From Myroides marinus (GTDB lineage Bacteria > Bacteroidota > Bacteroidia > Flavobacteriales > Flavobacteriaceae), in NCBI RefSeq assembly GCF_900109075.1, contig NZ_FNYS01000012.1:56016-120015 (forward strand): a stretch of DNA of 64,000 bases, read 5' to 3'. A program made the position numbers and the translations under genes. The stretch's first letter is position 1. Every line of letters starts with the position of its first letter. Below, piece by piece: positions 8,884-16,882 of this stretch. The notes beneath the pieces are model-generated. The model had not been told where the DNA came from. It did no database searches and saw nothing but the letters and a program-made list of their open reading frames with translations.

Positions 8884-10779
8884 ATGAGTAAAATAATTGG
8901 TATTGACTTAGGAACTACTAACTCTTGTGTTTCTGTAATGGAAGGAAATGAGCCAGTAGTAATTTCAAACGCTGAAGGAAAAAGAACTACACCATCTATC
9001 GTAGCTTTCGTAGAAGGTGGAGAGATTAAAGTTGGTGATCCAGCAAAACGTCAGGCAGTAACTAACCCAACAAAAACAGTTGCTTCTATCAAACGTTTTA
9101 TGGGAGAGAAGTTCAGTACATCAGCTAAAGAAGTTGATGCTGTGCCTTACCAAGTAGTAAGAGGAGATAATGATACTCCACGTGTAGATATCGACGGACG
9201 TTTATATACGCCACAAGAGATTTCTGCAATGACTCTACAAAAAATGAAAAAAACAGCTGAGGATTTCTTAGGACAAGAAGTAACTGAAGCTGTAATTACT
9301 GTACCAGCTTACTTTAATGACGCACAACGTCAAGCGACAAAAGAAGCAGGTGAAATCGCAGGATTAAAAGTTAGACGTATTATTAACGAGCCTACAGCTG
9401 CTGCGTTAGCATACGGATTAGATAAAAAAGGAACAGATCAAAAAGTAGTAGTATATGACTTAGGTGGTGGTACATTCGATATCTCTATCCTTGAGTTAGG
9501 AGACGGTGTATTCGAAGTATTATCTACTAATGGAGATACTCACTTAGGAGGAGATGACTTTGATAACGTAATCATCAACTGGTTAGCAGATGAGTTTAAC
9601 GCTGCTGAAGGTGTAGATTTACGTAAAGATGCTATGGCATTACAACGTTTAAAAGAAGCTGCTGAGAAAGCAAAAGTTGAGTTGTCATCTGCTACACAAA
9701 CAGAGATTAACTTACCTTACGTTACAGCTACTGCTTCAGGACCAAAACACTTGGTACAAACATTGACAAGAGCTAAATTTGAGCAATTATCAGATGATTT
9801 AGTACGTCGTTCTATGATTCCATGTGAGAAAGCGTTAAAAGATGCTGGTTTATCTAAATCAGATATCGATGAGGTAATCTTAGTAGGTGGATCTACACGT
9901 ATCCCAAGAATCCAAGAGGAAGTAGAGAAATTCTTCGGTAAAAAACCACACAAAGGAGTTAACCCTGATGAGGTTGTAGCTATCGGTGCTGCTATCCAAG
10001 GTGGTGTATTAACAGGAGATGTAAAAGACGTATTATTATTAGACGTTACTCCACTTTCATTAGGTATCGAGACTATGGGAGGTGTATTCACTAAGTTGAT
10101 TGAGTCTAACACGACTATCCCAACTAAGAAATCTCAAGTATTCTCTACTGCTGCAGATAACCAACCATCGGTTGAAATCCACGTATTACAAGGAGAGAGA
10201 CCAATGGCAAACGATAACAAAACAATCGGTCGTTTCCACTTAGATGGTTTACCACCAGCACAAAGAGGTGTGCCTCAAATCGAAGTAACTTTCGATATCG
10301 ATGCTAACGGTATTATCAAAGTATCTGCTACAGATAAAGGAACTGGTAAATCTCACGATATTCGTATCGAAGCTTCATCTGGATTAACTGAAGAAGAAAT
10401 CCAAAGAATGAAAAAAGAAGCTGAAGCTAATGCTGATGCTGATAAAAAAGCAAAAGAAACTGTAGAGAAAATCAATGAGGCTGATGCTATGATTTTCCAA
10501 ACAGAAAAACAATTAAAAGAGTTCGGAGATAAATTATCTGATGGTAATAAATCTAACATCGAAGGAGCTTTAGCTGAATTAAAAACAGCTTTTGAAACTA
10601 AGAACTTAGATACTATCCAACCAGCTTTAGATAAAATCAACGAAGCTTGGAAAGCAGCATCTGAAGAAATGTACAAAGCACAAGCTGAAGGTGGTCAAGC
10701 AGGTCCTCAACAAGGACAGCCAAACCAAGGTGGTGATGCTGATGGTACACAAGACGTAGAATACGAAGAGGTGAAATAA
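8884..10779 (+). CDS. dnaK: Molecular chaperone DnaK (Hsp70)
   Basis: DnaK is an ATP-dependent chaperone that binds exposed hydrophobic peptides and works with DnaJ and GrpE in protein folding. The 631-residue length is normal. It has the ATPase opening [18 protein letters not shown], phosphate loops [13 protein letters not shown] and [13 protein letters not shown], and the linker [19 protein letters not shown] substrate-binding domain follows, then a helical lid and a Gly/Gln-rich tail ending in the acidic EEVK-like motif. No grpE or dnaJ is adjacent, so the gene is a single unit between a long upstream region and a strong terminator. Codon usage looks like a highly expressed gene, with a strong preference for one codon per residue. 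Regulation may be through the sigma-54-like site upstream. Confidence 0.98.
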   Translation: MSKIIGIDLGTTNSCVSVMEGNEPVVISNAEGKRTTPSIVAFVEGGEIKVGDPAKRQAVTNPTKTVASIKRFMGEKFSTSAKEVDAVPYQVVRGDNDTPRVDIDGRLYTPQEISAMTLQKMKKTAEDFLGQEVTEAVITVPAYFNDAQRQATKEAGEIAGLKVRRIINEPTAAALAYGLDKKGTDQKVVVYDLGGGTFDISILELGDGVFEVLSTNGDTHLGGDDFDNVIINWLADEFNAAEGVDLRKDAMALQRLKEAAEKAKVELSSATQTEINLPYVTATASGPKHLVQTLTRAKFEQLSDDLVRRSMIPCEKALKDAGLSKSDIDEVILVGGSTRIPRIQEEVEKFFGKKPHKGVNPDEVVAIGAAIQGGVLTGDVKDVLLLDVTPLSLGIETMGGVFTKLIESNTTIPTKKSQVFSTAADNQPSVEIHVLQGERPMANDNKTIGRFHLDGLPPAQRGVPQIEVTFDIDANGIIKVSATDKGTGKSHDIRIEASSGLTEEEIQRMKKEAEANADADKKAKETVEKINEADAMIFQTEKQLKEFGDKLSDGNKSNIEGALAELKTAFETKNLDTIQPALDKINEAWKAASEEMYKAQAEGGQAGPQQGQPNQGGDADGTQDVEYEEVK

Positions 10780-10808
10780 TCCTCCCCGTTTTATAGTTAT
10801 AAAGAGAG

Positions 10809-10838
10809 AAACCGAGTCTGTATGGACTCGGTTTTTTT
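10809..10838 (+). terminator. dnaK terminator (ACCGAGTC family)
   Basis: The stem AAACCGAGTC / GACTCGGTTT has a 6-nt loop and is followed by a T-run. Nearly the same hairpin recurs at 11492 and 14912. Confidence 0.9.
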
Positions 10839-10863
10839 GTTGTTAATATTTGATTGATAGTGC

Positions 10864-10892
10864 TTTGCGTAGTTGAGTAATCATTATCTTTG
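10864..10892 (+). promoter_or_regulatory. Promoter of the toxin-antitoxin pair
   Basis: TTTG at 10864-10867, 17 bases, then TATCTTTG at 10885-10892 fits the Bacteroidota -33/-7 pattern. The start would fall near 10897, about 17 nt before the antitoxin ATG. Confidence 0.6.
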
Positions 10893-10913
10893 TACTTTTA
10901 AAATGAATAGGTT

Positions 10914-11147
10914 ATGAGTATAGAAGCGAAGAAAGAGCAGTTGGTCGATTACTTAAAAGGTATTCAGGATGAGAAGCTATTAGATAAGATTAGTAGTTAT
11001 GTGACTTCTTTATTAGAGGAAGAGGCAATGTTTGTTCCTATGACAGAAGAAGAGTTAGAAGAGCGCTTAGCTATTTCTCGTAAAGATTATGAAGAAGGGA
11101 GATACTATACTTTAGATGAGGTTATAGAGATGAGTGATAAGTGGTAA
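10914..11147 (+). CDS. Antitoxin of a type II toxin-antitoxin pair
   Basis: This 77-residue acidic protein lies directly upstream of a RelE/ParE-like toxin gene, with 4 bp between its stop and the toxin ATG. The N-terminal half is helical (AKKEQLVDYLKGIQDEKLLDKISSYVTSLLEEE). The C-terminal half has TEEELEERLAISRKDYEEGRYYTLDEV, a pattern common in the addiction-module antitoxins paired with ParE toxins. In such antitoxins the C-terminal helix wraps the toxin. A DNA-binding fold is not clearly visible. A decayed copy of this gene and its promoter lies at 15020-15146, which shows that the locus has been duplicated. Confidence 0.75.
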   Translation: MSIEAKKEQLVDYLKGIQDEKLLDKISSYVTSLLEEEAMFVPMTEEELEERLAISRKDYEEGRYYTLDEVIEMSDKW

Positions 11148-11151
11148 GATC

Positions 11152-11487
11152 ATGAAGGTTATATTATCTCAATTCACAACAAAGAAGCTAAAAGAAATCT
11201 ATAGCTATTATAGTTGTTATGTAGATGTTGAGAAAGCGAAAGAGGTAAAGGGAGTTTTGTTAGCTTCCATTATGCAATTAATAGACTTCCCGTTTTTAGG
11301 GCAAAAAGAGTTGTCTTTCCACAGTAGGTATGAAAGAAGGTATCTATTAACTTTAAATTATAAGATACTGTATGAAATTGTAGATGATAGTGTTGTTGTT
11401 TTAGATATCTTTCATACTAAACAATCACCTCACAAGATGTACTTGAATGAAGAACCAAGTGAATATGTTATAAAAAGAAATATATAA
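11152..11487 (+). CDS. RelE/ParE-family toxin
   Basis: The toxin has 111 residues from the ATG at 11152; a GTG at 11134 would overlap the antitoxin and is not preferred. It shows the compact RelE/ParE pattern: N-terminal helical hairpin (TTKKLKEIYSYYSCYV), then a beta-sheet with RYERRYLLTLNYKILYEIVDDSVVVLDIFHTKQSP. The line Y-KI-YEI-DD-VVVLDIFHT-Q-P is the hallmark C-terminal strand pair of ParE-like toxins. ParE members poison gyrase and RelE members cleave mRNA on ribosomes; the sequence does not decide between them, though the ending resembles ParE more. It is co-transcribed with the antitoxin and followed by its own hairpin. Confidence 0.8.
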   Translation: MKVILSQFTTKKLKEIYSYYSCYVDVEKAKEVKGVLLASIMQLIDFPFLGQKELSFHSRYERRYLLTLNYKILYEIVDDSVVVLDIFHTKQSPHKMYLNEEPSEYVIKRNI

Positions 11488-11491
11488 GAAG

Positions 11492-11520
11492 AACCGAGTC
11501 TGTATAGACTCGTTTTTTTT
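11492..11520 (+). terminator. Terminator after the toxin gene (ACCGAGTC family)
   Basis: The hairpin CGAGTC / GACTCG has loop TGTATA and is followed by nine Ts. It lacks one G compared with the copy at 10809. Confidence 0.8.
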
Positions 11521-11556
11521 TGTTTGATATAGAAACTGTATATTTAAATAAAAACT

Positions 11557-12261
11557 ATGGGAATTTTTAGTAAACTGTTTGGTAATAAACAACATCAGGT
11601 AACTTCTTCTACAACATCAAAGAATACCAATAAGCAACAAAAGAATGATTTAAGTTGTCTTTATCCTCAAATAAGATCAACTGATGATAGTAGTTTTATT
11701 GAAGATATAACTAATAGTGATGTGCTAACAGAGAACTTTGTAGATGGACTTGTTATTTGTTATGTGTTAGATAATGGAGAAGGCTTTGAACAGTTAACTA
11801 AACGACATCTAATAGAATATGGAGTAGAATTTGAAGAGGTAAGAAAAATAGCTTATCAGAACTTAGTACAAAGGTTTAAAAAACACAGTCAAGTTGGAGA
11901 ATTTGAATTCGATGAACAAGAAACGGATAGACCTCCTTTTTATACTATTAACTTCGATGATAATTTAAATGCTTCTGTGATGCTTATTGAACCGTTCTGG
12001 AGAATAGATGCTACATCAACAGTAAATTCTGATTTAATTGCTATTAGTATCCCTGCAATGGATATTTGTTTGTTTACTAATTTTCGTGAGCAAGAAGATT
12101 TTAACCTTATGAGAGGTATGGGGCAAGGAACTTATATTACCGCTAAAAGTAAAGAAAGAGAAGTAACAGAAAAGATATATATACGCAAGAATGGGGAATG
12201 GGTTTTATACTTAGATACTCCAGAGCAGTTAGAAGAGTTGTTTAATGAGGAATTAATATAG
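11557..12261 (+). CDS. Uncharacterised DUF1444-like protein
   Basis: The protein has 234 residues with no signal peptide; the first 35 residues are Ser/Thr/Asn/Gln/Lys-rich and probably disordered. The stretch DGLVICYVLDNGEGFEQLTKRHL followed by an A..NLV.R segment resembles the DUF1444 (YtpQ/UPF0354) pattern, in which a (L/V)VVxYVxD strand precedes a helical AxxNL motif. The match is by eye and weak. The C-terminal KIYIRKNGEWVLYLDTPEQLEELFN looks like a strand-helix end. It sits alone between two terminators inside the accessory island. Its function is unknown; an immunity-type or stress role is possible but unsupported. Confidence 0.45.
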   Translation: MGIFSKLFGNKQHQVTSSTTSKNTNKQQKNDLSCLYPQIRSTDDSSFIEDITNSDVLTENFVDGLVICYVLDNGEGFEQLTKRHLIEYGVEFEEVRKIAYQNLVQRFKKHSQVGEFEFDEQETDRPPFYTINFDDNLNASVMLIEPFWRIDATSTVNSDLIAISIPAMDICLFTNFREQEDFNLMRGMGQGTYITAKSKEREVTEKIYIRKNGEWVLYLDTPEQLEELFNEELI

Positions 12262-12608
12262 TTTAATGCATAGAAAAAACGAGCTACCATAGCTCGTTTT
12301 TTTTATATAGAAGTTATGTTGTTTGTCAGGGGTATTTAGTTTGTATTTGATTTTTATAGCTCATTGTATAATTTATAGGTATAATTTAGAGTTTTTGTTC
12401 TTTTGAGATTATTGGTTGTAAGTGTGTTTTTTCTGTTAATTATGTTTGTATAGAGGATGTTTAATGTGTAATTATTGTGTTAATTGATTGTAATTTAAAA
12501 TATTTATCATTGTTAATTTGTGCTTTTAATCATTGTTTTTTTTATTAATTTTATTAAATAATTTATTTTATTTGATTATAGTTACTTTTAATAAAATTAA
12601 TTTTGTAT
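12262..12608. other. AT-rich intergenic region before the triplicated genes
   Basis: After a terminator at 12276 about 300 bp remain that are extremely AT-rich and contain no ORF. The only motif seen is TAATTTTG at 12598-12605 (TAnnTTTG type), 3 bp before the ATG at 12609. A TTTG at 12571 could be the -33 element, although its 23-bp spacing is long. Confidence 0.5.
12276..12304 (+). terminator. Intrinsic terminator
   Basis: The stem AAAACGAGCT / AGCTCGTTTT has a 5-nt loop and a following T-run. It closes the DUF1444-like gene. Confidence 0.85.
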
Positions 12609-13355
12609 ATGAGAGGTTGTGTTATTTTATGTTGTTTTTTTTATTCTTTATTTAGTTTTGGGCAAGTTGGTATAAATGTACCTATACCTTTAGAAGCATT
12701 ACATATTGATGGAAGTAAGAATAATCCTGTTGGTGTAAAACCAAGTGTTGATCAAGCAAAAGATGATTTTGTTATTACTAAAGAAGGAAATGTGGGACTA
12801 GGTACTTTCGAACCAAAAGCCAAATTAGATATAGAGGGTAAAATGCGTATAGTAGATGGAAATGAAGGAAATAGTAAGGTAATGATGTCAGATGCTGTAG
12901 GTAATCTTAAATGGCAGTCTATCCCTTATATTGTTCCTACTGTATTGGGGCAGTTTGAATCAGGAACAGCAAGGAGTGATAAAAGTAATACAGGTATAAA
13001 ATATATACATTCTAAAGGATATATTACTTTGTCAAAAGGAAGATGGATTGTCAATGCTGGATTAACTCTTGTTATTTCAGCTAATCAAGATCTTTGGTTA
13101 CAAGCTATATTATCAAGCTCTAAGACTAGTAAAGAGCAAATAGGTTTTAGATTTCAAGGTAATGCAGGTAATAATACAGCTTATGCGTCTCGTATGAAAG
13201 TTGTAGCAACTAATTACTCTTTACTTTCTGGAAGTTCAGTTATAGATGTTACAGCTGATACAGTTACACTTTACCTTATGATTGATAACTTAGGTGATTG
13301 GAGTTTTAGCTCAGGATCATGGGAAAATTATTTTTATGCTATACCAGTACTCTAG
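12609..13355 (+). CDS. Secreted fibre-head-like protein, tandem paralogue 1
   Basis: The protein has 248 residues with a signal peptide of about 19 residues ending FSFG-Q. After cleavage comes VGINVPIPLEALHIDG, then DDFVITKEGNVGLGTFEPKAKLDIEG. These are two head-type repeats of the GIG..(N/P)P..LDI.G kind found at the start of many Bacteroidota surface proteins and phage-fibre-like proteins. The C-terminal 130 residues form a beta-rich domain (GYITLSKGRWIVNAGLTLVI, ending ENYFYAIPVL) that resembles a C1q-like jelly roll only loosely. The ATG at 12609 is preferred over an upstream TTG. Two close paralogues follow in tandem, so the three probably form one operon. A surface or matrix role is inferred. 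Confidence 0.65.
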   Translation: MRGCVILCCFFYSLFSFGQVGINVPIPLEALHIDGSKNNPVGVKPSVDQAKDDFVITKEGNVGLGTFEPKAKLDIEGKMRIVDGNEGNSKVMMSDAVGNLKWQSIPYIVPTVLGQFESGTARSDKSNTGIKYIHSKGYITLSKGRWIVNAGLTLVISANQDLWLQAILSSSKTSKEQIGFRFQGNAGNNTAYASRMKVVATNYSLLSGSSVIDVTADTVTLYLMIDNLGDWSFSSGSWENYFYAIPVL

Positions 13356-13397
13356 TGAATGATGAGTATCAAGTAAATTTATTTAGAAAAGTGAGTT

Positions 13398-14135
13398 ATG
13401 AGAAATAAAATAGTTTTATTAGTACACATCTTGGCTTTTAGTTTAGGCTATGCTCAAACAGGTATTAATGCAAAAGTACCAATGCAAATGTTGCATATTG
13501 ATTCTAAGGGGAATAATCCAGTAGATAGAGCTGTTAGTACTATTGAAGTTAAAGATGATTTTGTTGTGACAAAGAACGGTGAGGTTGGAATAGGAGTTGT
13601 TAATCCAACAGTGAAGTTAGAAGTAGACGGAACTATTCGTTTAAAGGATGGTACAGAAGGAGAAAACAAAATTTTAATGTCAGATGGACAGGGACTTGCT
13701 CACTGGGAAAAAGTTCCATATGATATTCCAACTGTTATTGGAAATTTTGAAAGTTTAAGTTCAGTATTATGGACTAATGAAACTGATGATGTATTCCTTT
13801 ATTCAAATTATAAAATAACCCTTACAAAAGGACGTTGGGTAGTAAACTTAGGGATAGTAGTAGATATTACAAATTCAGATACATGGTTTCTTTCAATTAT
13901 TTCTTCTTCAAAGACTGTAAAACAGCAGAGTGGATTTGTTTTTAATACAGTAGCAAAGACAAATACTTCTTACGCTGCATATTTAAGACCCGGAAAAGGA
14001 TTTTTATCAGGGAGTTCTATTATAGAGGTAACAAATGATATAGTTGATTTGTATGTGTTAATTAGAAAAAAAGGAATTGGGGTATTTGATCCTAAAGGGG
14101 AGCAAAATTATTTCTATGCAACACCAGTTCTTTAA
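13398..14135 (+). CDS. Secreted fibre-head-like protein, tandem paralogue 2
   Basis: The protein has 245 residues with a signal peptide ending GYA-Q. It repeats the plan of its neighbours: TGINAKVPMQMLHIDSKGNNPVD, then DDFVVTKNGEVGIGVVNPTVKLEVDG, then a linker and a beta-rich domain (YKITLTKGRWVVNLGIVVDI ... YFYATPVL). Identity to paralogues 1 and 3 is spread along the full length, with the head region better conserved than the distal domain. That pattern fits a shared anchor with divergent exposed ends. The gene begins 42 bp after paralogue 1. No catalytic motif is seen and the ligand is unknown. Confidence 0.65.
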   Translation: MRNKIVLLVHILAFSLGYAQTGINAKVPMQMLHIDSKGNNPVDRAVSTIEVKDDFVVTKNGEVGIGVVNPTVKLEVDGTIRLKDGTEGENKILMSDGQGLAHWEKVPYDIPTVIGNFESLSSVLWTNETDDVFLYSNYKITLTKGRWVVNLGIVVDITNSDTWFLSIISSSKTVKQQSGFVFNTVAKTNTSYAAYLRPGKGFLSGSSIIEVTNDIVDLYVLIRKKGIGVFDPKGEQNYFYATPVL

Positions 14136-14150
14136 TTTAAAATATTGATT

Positions 14151-14888
14151 ATGAAAAAAGTAGCTGTACTAGTAATATTGTGTTTTTATTCAATCTTAGG
14201 ATTTGGTCAAATTAGTGTTAATACTAGTTTACCAATGCATCCATTACATGTAGATGGAAAAGGTAATAATCCAAAAGATAAAGCACCAAGTGCAATTGAG
14301 GCTCAAGATGATTTTGTAGTCACTAAAGAGGGGAACGTAGGTATAGGTGTATTGAATCCTACTGTTAGGTTAGATATCAATGGAGGTAGTTTAAAAGTTG
14401 TAAGTACTGGTAATGATGCAGGGAAAGTTTTAACATCAAATGGAGATGGCATAGCTGAGATTAAATCGCTACCAAGTGTTTTACCTGCTGTGATCGGAAA
14501 GTTTAATCCAGGTGGAGTAAATAGTACTACTACAAATCCTGAAGGGTCAATTTTTACTAATGCGACGATTACACTGAAGAAAGGAAAATGGATAGTAAAT
14601 TGGGGGTTAACTTTAAGTGTAAGAACAAACCCTATATGGTTAACTTCATATTTATCAACAGCAACTACTACTAGGGCAGAGAATGGTTTTATATTTTTAA
14701 ATGGAGGAGCTTCTAAACCTTCTATTGGAGGAAATTTATGGCCAGGTTATGCTTTTCTATGGGGAAGCTCATTAATTGAAGTTACTAATGCAGAAGTAAC
14801 AATAAATATATTAGTTAAGAATACTCACGATTGGAGTTTTACTCCTTCTTCTTGGGAAAATTATTTATATGCTATTCCTTTTAAATAA
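14151..14888 (+). CDS. Secreted fibre-head-like protein, tandem paralogue 3
   Basis: The protein has 245 residues from the ATG at 14151; an upstream in-frame TTG is disregarded. The signal peptide ends GFG-Q. Head repeats are ISVNTSLPMHPLHVDGKGNNP and DDFVVTKEGNVGIGVLNPTVRLDING. The distal domain begins ATITLKKGKWIVNWGLTLSV and ends ENYLYAIPFK, closest in its last residues to paralogue 1. It starts 15 bp after paralogue 2 and ends the run, with an ACCGAGTC-family terminator 24 bp later. The set of three looks like a local tandem expansion. Confidence 0.65.
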   Translation: MKKVAVLVILCFYSILGFGQISVNTSLPMHPLHVDGKGNNPKDKAPSAIEAQDDFVVTKEGNVGIGVLNPTVRLDINGGSLKVVSTGNDAGKVLTSNGDGIAEIKSLPSVLPAVIGKFNPGGVNSTTTNPEGSIFTNATITLKKGKWIVNWGLTLSVRTNPIWLTSYLSTATTTRAENGFIFLNGGASKPSIGGNLWPGYAFLWGSSLIEVTNAEVTINILVKNTHDWSFTPSSWENYLYAIPFK

Positions 14889-14911
14889 GAATGTGTAATA
14901 AGATTTATATA

Positions 14912-14943
14912 AAAAAACCGAGTCTATATAGACTCGGTTTTTT
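14912..14943 (+). terminator. Terminator after the triplicated genes (ACCGAGTC family)
   Basis: A perfect palindrome, AAAAAACCGAGTCTA paired around TA, is followed by Ts. It is the start of the segment duplicated from 10809 onward. Confidence 0.85.
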
Positions 14944-15019
14944 GTTGTTAGTGTTTGATTTATAGTGTTTTTATATGAATGAGTGATCGTTGTATTTGTG
15001 CTTTAAAAATGAATAGGTT

Positions 15020-15146
15020 ATAAGTGTAGGAACAAAGAAAGAGACAGAGGATGTAGAGTATTGACAGGCTATTTCTCGTAAAGATTATGAAGAAGGGAAG
15101 ATATTATACTTTAGGTGATGTTATAGAAATTAGTAATAAATGGTAA
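15020..15146 (+). pseudogene. Decayed antitoxin copy
   Basis: This is a remnant of the antitoxin gene at 10914. The ATG has become ATA (15020-15022). About 108 bp of the middle is missing: the intact gene has 156 bp from start to GCTATTTCTCG, this copy only 48. An extra base in GGGAAGATATTATAC shifts the frame before the ending AATAAATGGTAA. The ancestral -7 motif TATCTTTG has become TGTATTTG. No toxin follows; a terminator begins 8 bp later. The sequence supports loss of function by several independent lesions. Confidence 0.85.
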
Positions 15147-15153
15147 TGTTATA

Positions 15154-15195
15154 TACTAAAAAAGCTGACTCTTTTACGAGTCAGCTTTTTTAGTA
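15154..15195 (-). terminator. Bidirectional terminator overlapping the acetyltransferase stop
   Basis: A perfect 18-bp stem (TACTAAAAAAGCTGACTC with its complement) with a 6-nt loop lies here. The stop codon of the minus-strand acetyltransferase (15190-15192) lies inside one arm. Confidence 0.85.
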
Positions 15196-15681
15196 TAATG
15201 TCTTTTCATAACAGTTAAACACTCCTTTTCTGAATTGTACTGTGCCTACTAAGGTGTATCCTTTCTTTAGGTAGACTGCATTTGCAGTATTGTTTAGAGA
15301 GTACGCATCAAAGCGAATAGAGGCGTACATATTTGTCTTGGCATATTCTTCTGCATATTGTATCATTTGGCTTGATATTCCTTTTCCTTGAGCGGTAGGT
15401 TTAACGAATAAGCGATGAATTACGACAAACGGAGTAGGAGTATTCCAGTTGAGGTCATCGTATTCTATATCGTACTCTTCGTTTAAGACCATATAGGCTA
15501 AGACCTGTTCGTTTTCTGTGTAGATATAAGCTTGCTTCTTTTGAATGTCATTAGAGATAATATCTTTATTAGGATAAGATTCATCCCATTGATCAATCCC
15601 TTGACTGAGCATATGTTGTTTTACTTCTTCTAATACTTTTAAAGTTTGAGATAAGTCGGTAATATCAATTGGTTTTATCAT
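15190..15681 (-). CDS. GNAT-family N-acetyltransferase
   Basis: This 163-residue cytoplasmic enzyme is predicted to transfer an acetyl group from acetyl-CoA to an amine. The GNAT core is visible: VIHRLFVKPTAQGKGISSQMIQYAEEYAK carries the R/Q-x-x-G-x-G/S CoA-binding loop. SIRFDAYSLNNTANAVYLKKGYTLVG is the C-terminal strand-helix pair. The substrate is unknown. It is the last gene of a four-gene minus-strand operon and overlaps the upstream FMN reductase gene by 4 bp (ATGA), which suggests translational coupling. Confidence 0.88.
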   Translation of the reverse strand: MIKPIDITDLSQTLKVLEEVKQHMLSQGIDQWDESYPNKDIISNDIQKKQAYIYTENEQVLAYMVLNEEYDIEYDDLNWNTPTPFVVIHRLFVKPTAQGKGISSQMIQYAEEYAKTNMYASIRFDAYSLNNTANAVYLKKGYTLVGTVQFRKGVFNCYEKTLY

Positions 15682-16217
15682 TGTTTTTGACTTGTGTTGA
15701 TTAGTTCTATAAAAGAAGAGATGAAAGCATCTAATGTTTCTTTTGTTTCTATGTCTATTACTTCATTAGGCAAACTTGTTTTGCCTTTTGCTCCACGAAT
15801 TAAGAGTGTTGTGTCAGAAGTAAAAATAGCCATTAGTGTTTGCATAATGAGTTGTAGTTCTTCATGTCCCTTTTCTCCATTAGCTGATGCTGTAATTATC
15901 CCTAAAGGCTTATGCATAAAGGTAGGCGAAGAGACACACCATTCTAAAGCATTCTTTAAACCACTCGGAATACTGAATATATACTCAGGTGTAGAGATTA
16001 AGACTCCATCAGCATTTAGAATTAGCTCTCTAAACTTAGTGATTTCAATAGGTGTGTTTTCATCAGTAAGTATAGGGTCAAAGTGAGGTAGCTCCTTTAG
16101 ACTGTCATAAACAGTGATGTTTAGTTCAGTTTTTGCTTGCTGTTTAATGTAGTTAATCAGTGTATGATTAGAGGAATTAGCACTTGCACTCCCTATAATG
16201 GCAACTATGTTTTTCAT
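15678..16217 (-). CDS. NADPH-dependent FMN reductase
   Basis: The 179-residue flavodoxin-fold protein has IIGSASANSSNHTLINYI at the N-terminus as the FMN phosphate-binding loop. STPEYIFSIPSGLKNALEWC is the typical T-P-E-Y..S.PG.LKNA.DW element of the NADPH-dependent FMN reductase family (PF03358). It likely reduces flavins, quinones or azo compounds in the cytoplasm. It overlaps the acetyltransferase start by 4 bp and follows an unknown gene by 6 bp, so it lies in the middle of the operon. Another member of the family occurs at 62303-62830. Confidence 0.88.
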   Translation of the reverse strand: MKNIVAIIGSASANSSNHTLINYIKQQAKTELNITVYDSLKELPHFDPILTDENTPIEITKFRELILNADGVLISTPEYIFSIPSGLKNALEWCVSSPTFMHKPLGIITASANGEKGHEELQLIMQTLMAIFTSDTTLLIRGAKGKTSLPNEVIDIETKETLDAFISSFIELINTSQKQ

Positions 16218-16223
16218 TTGTAA

Positions 16224-16880
16224 TTATAAAGTATGAGGGTAATTAATCTCAATGATATCTTCTTTTAGTAACTCCCAATCTTCTAGTTCCGGATTTAGAG
16301 TTAATATCATTTCTTTAGTTAGTGTTGTGCCTTGATAAATTTGTCTGATAATCTCTTTCTTTTGAGCTGTCATAGACTCTTCTTCTTCATCGAAGTAATA
16401 GTTGGTTGCCCAATTAATATATGTATCCGGATTATTGTCAAAGATGTATAATTGATCATCAGAACCATCCTGCTGATTATCTACTTGACCTATTGTCCAT
16501 TGTTGGTTGTTGTCACTCCAGATACAATAAGTTGTACCAATACCACTAATATACTCTCCAAAAATAAACTCTATGTATTGACTAGGGAGCCCTGCTGTTA
16601 GATCTTCTTTATTAGGGAGGCTCTCTTCAAAATCATATAGTTCATGGTCAAAGCCATTGATTACTACTCCGTCATTTCTAAACAGTATAACCATATCATT
16701 GCCTTCACCATCTCGCATCTGAAAGAATTCTTCATCATCAGACCAAATATGATTGTATAAGTAGTATCTATATTCCCAATCTTGACATAGTATAGCATCT
16801 AATGTGGCAAGTGATTTACACAATTCTTTTAGTTCTTTAGGATTTGGTAGATTCCCTCTATTTGTGGTATTTAGTTTCAT
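16224..16880 (-). CDS. Uncharacterised soluble protein
   Basis: The protein has 218 residues, is strongly acidic, and has no signal peptide or membrane segment. The region LCKSLATLDAILCQDWEYRYYLYNHIW followed by FFQMRDGEGNDMVILF and NGFDHEL looks like a conserved bacterial family of unknown function that I recall from other genomes. The core is a small alpha/beta domain with many exposed Asp/Glu. It is second in the operon, 2 bp after the 124-residue gene. Some families with this look are immunity or Smi1-like proteins, but nothing here proves that. Confidence 0.5.
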   Translation of the reverse strand: MKLNTTNRGNLPNPKELKELCKSLATLDAILCQDWEYRYYLYNHIWSDDEEFFQMRDGEGNDMVILFRNDGVVINGFDHELYDFEESLPNKEDLTAGLPSQYIEFIFGEYISGIGTTYCIWSDNNQQWTIGQVDNQQDGSDDQLYIFDNNPDTYINWATNYYFDEEEESMTAQKKEIIRQIYQGTTLTKEMILTLNPELEDWELLKEDIIEINYPHTL

Positions 16881-16882
16881 AG

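Larger units (their letters stand above)
14912..15155 (+). repeat. Degenerate second copy of the 10809-11150 segment
   Basis: In order, this segment repeats the dnaK-type terminator, the spacer GTTGTTA..TTTGATT.ATAGTG, the promoter region, the leader AAAATGAATAGGTTAT and the antitoxin gene. Many point changes and a 108-bp internal loss separate it from the first copy. The toxin gene is not repeated. The two copies are in direct orientation about 4.1 kb apart. Confidence 0.85.

Noticed and set aside
12609..14888. The three fibre-head genes as a phage tail-fibre module
   Set aside because: Each has a Sec signal peptide and there are no other phage genes nearby, so a cell-surface role is more likely.
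16224..16880. Naming the 218-residue protein as an Smi1/KNR4 immunity protein
   Set aside because: Only general similarity in composition was seen; the conserved Smi1 motifs could not be found.
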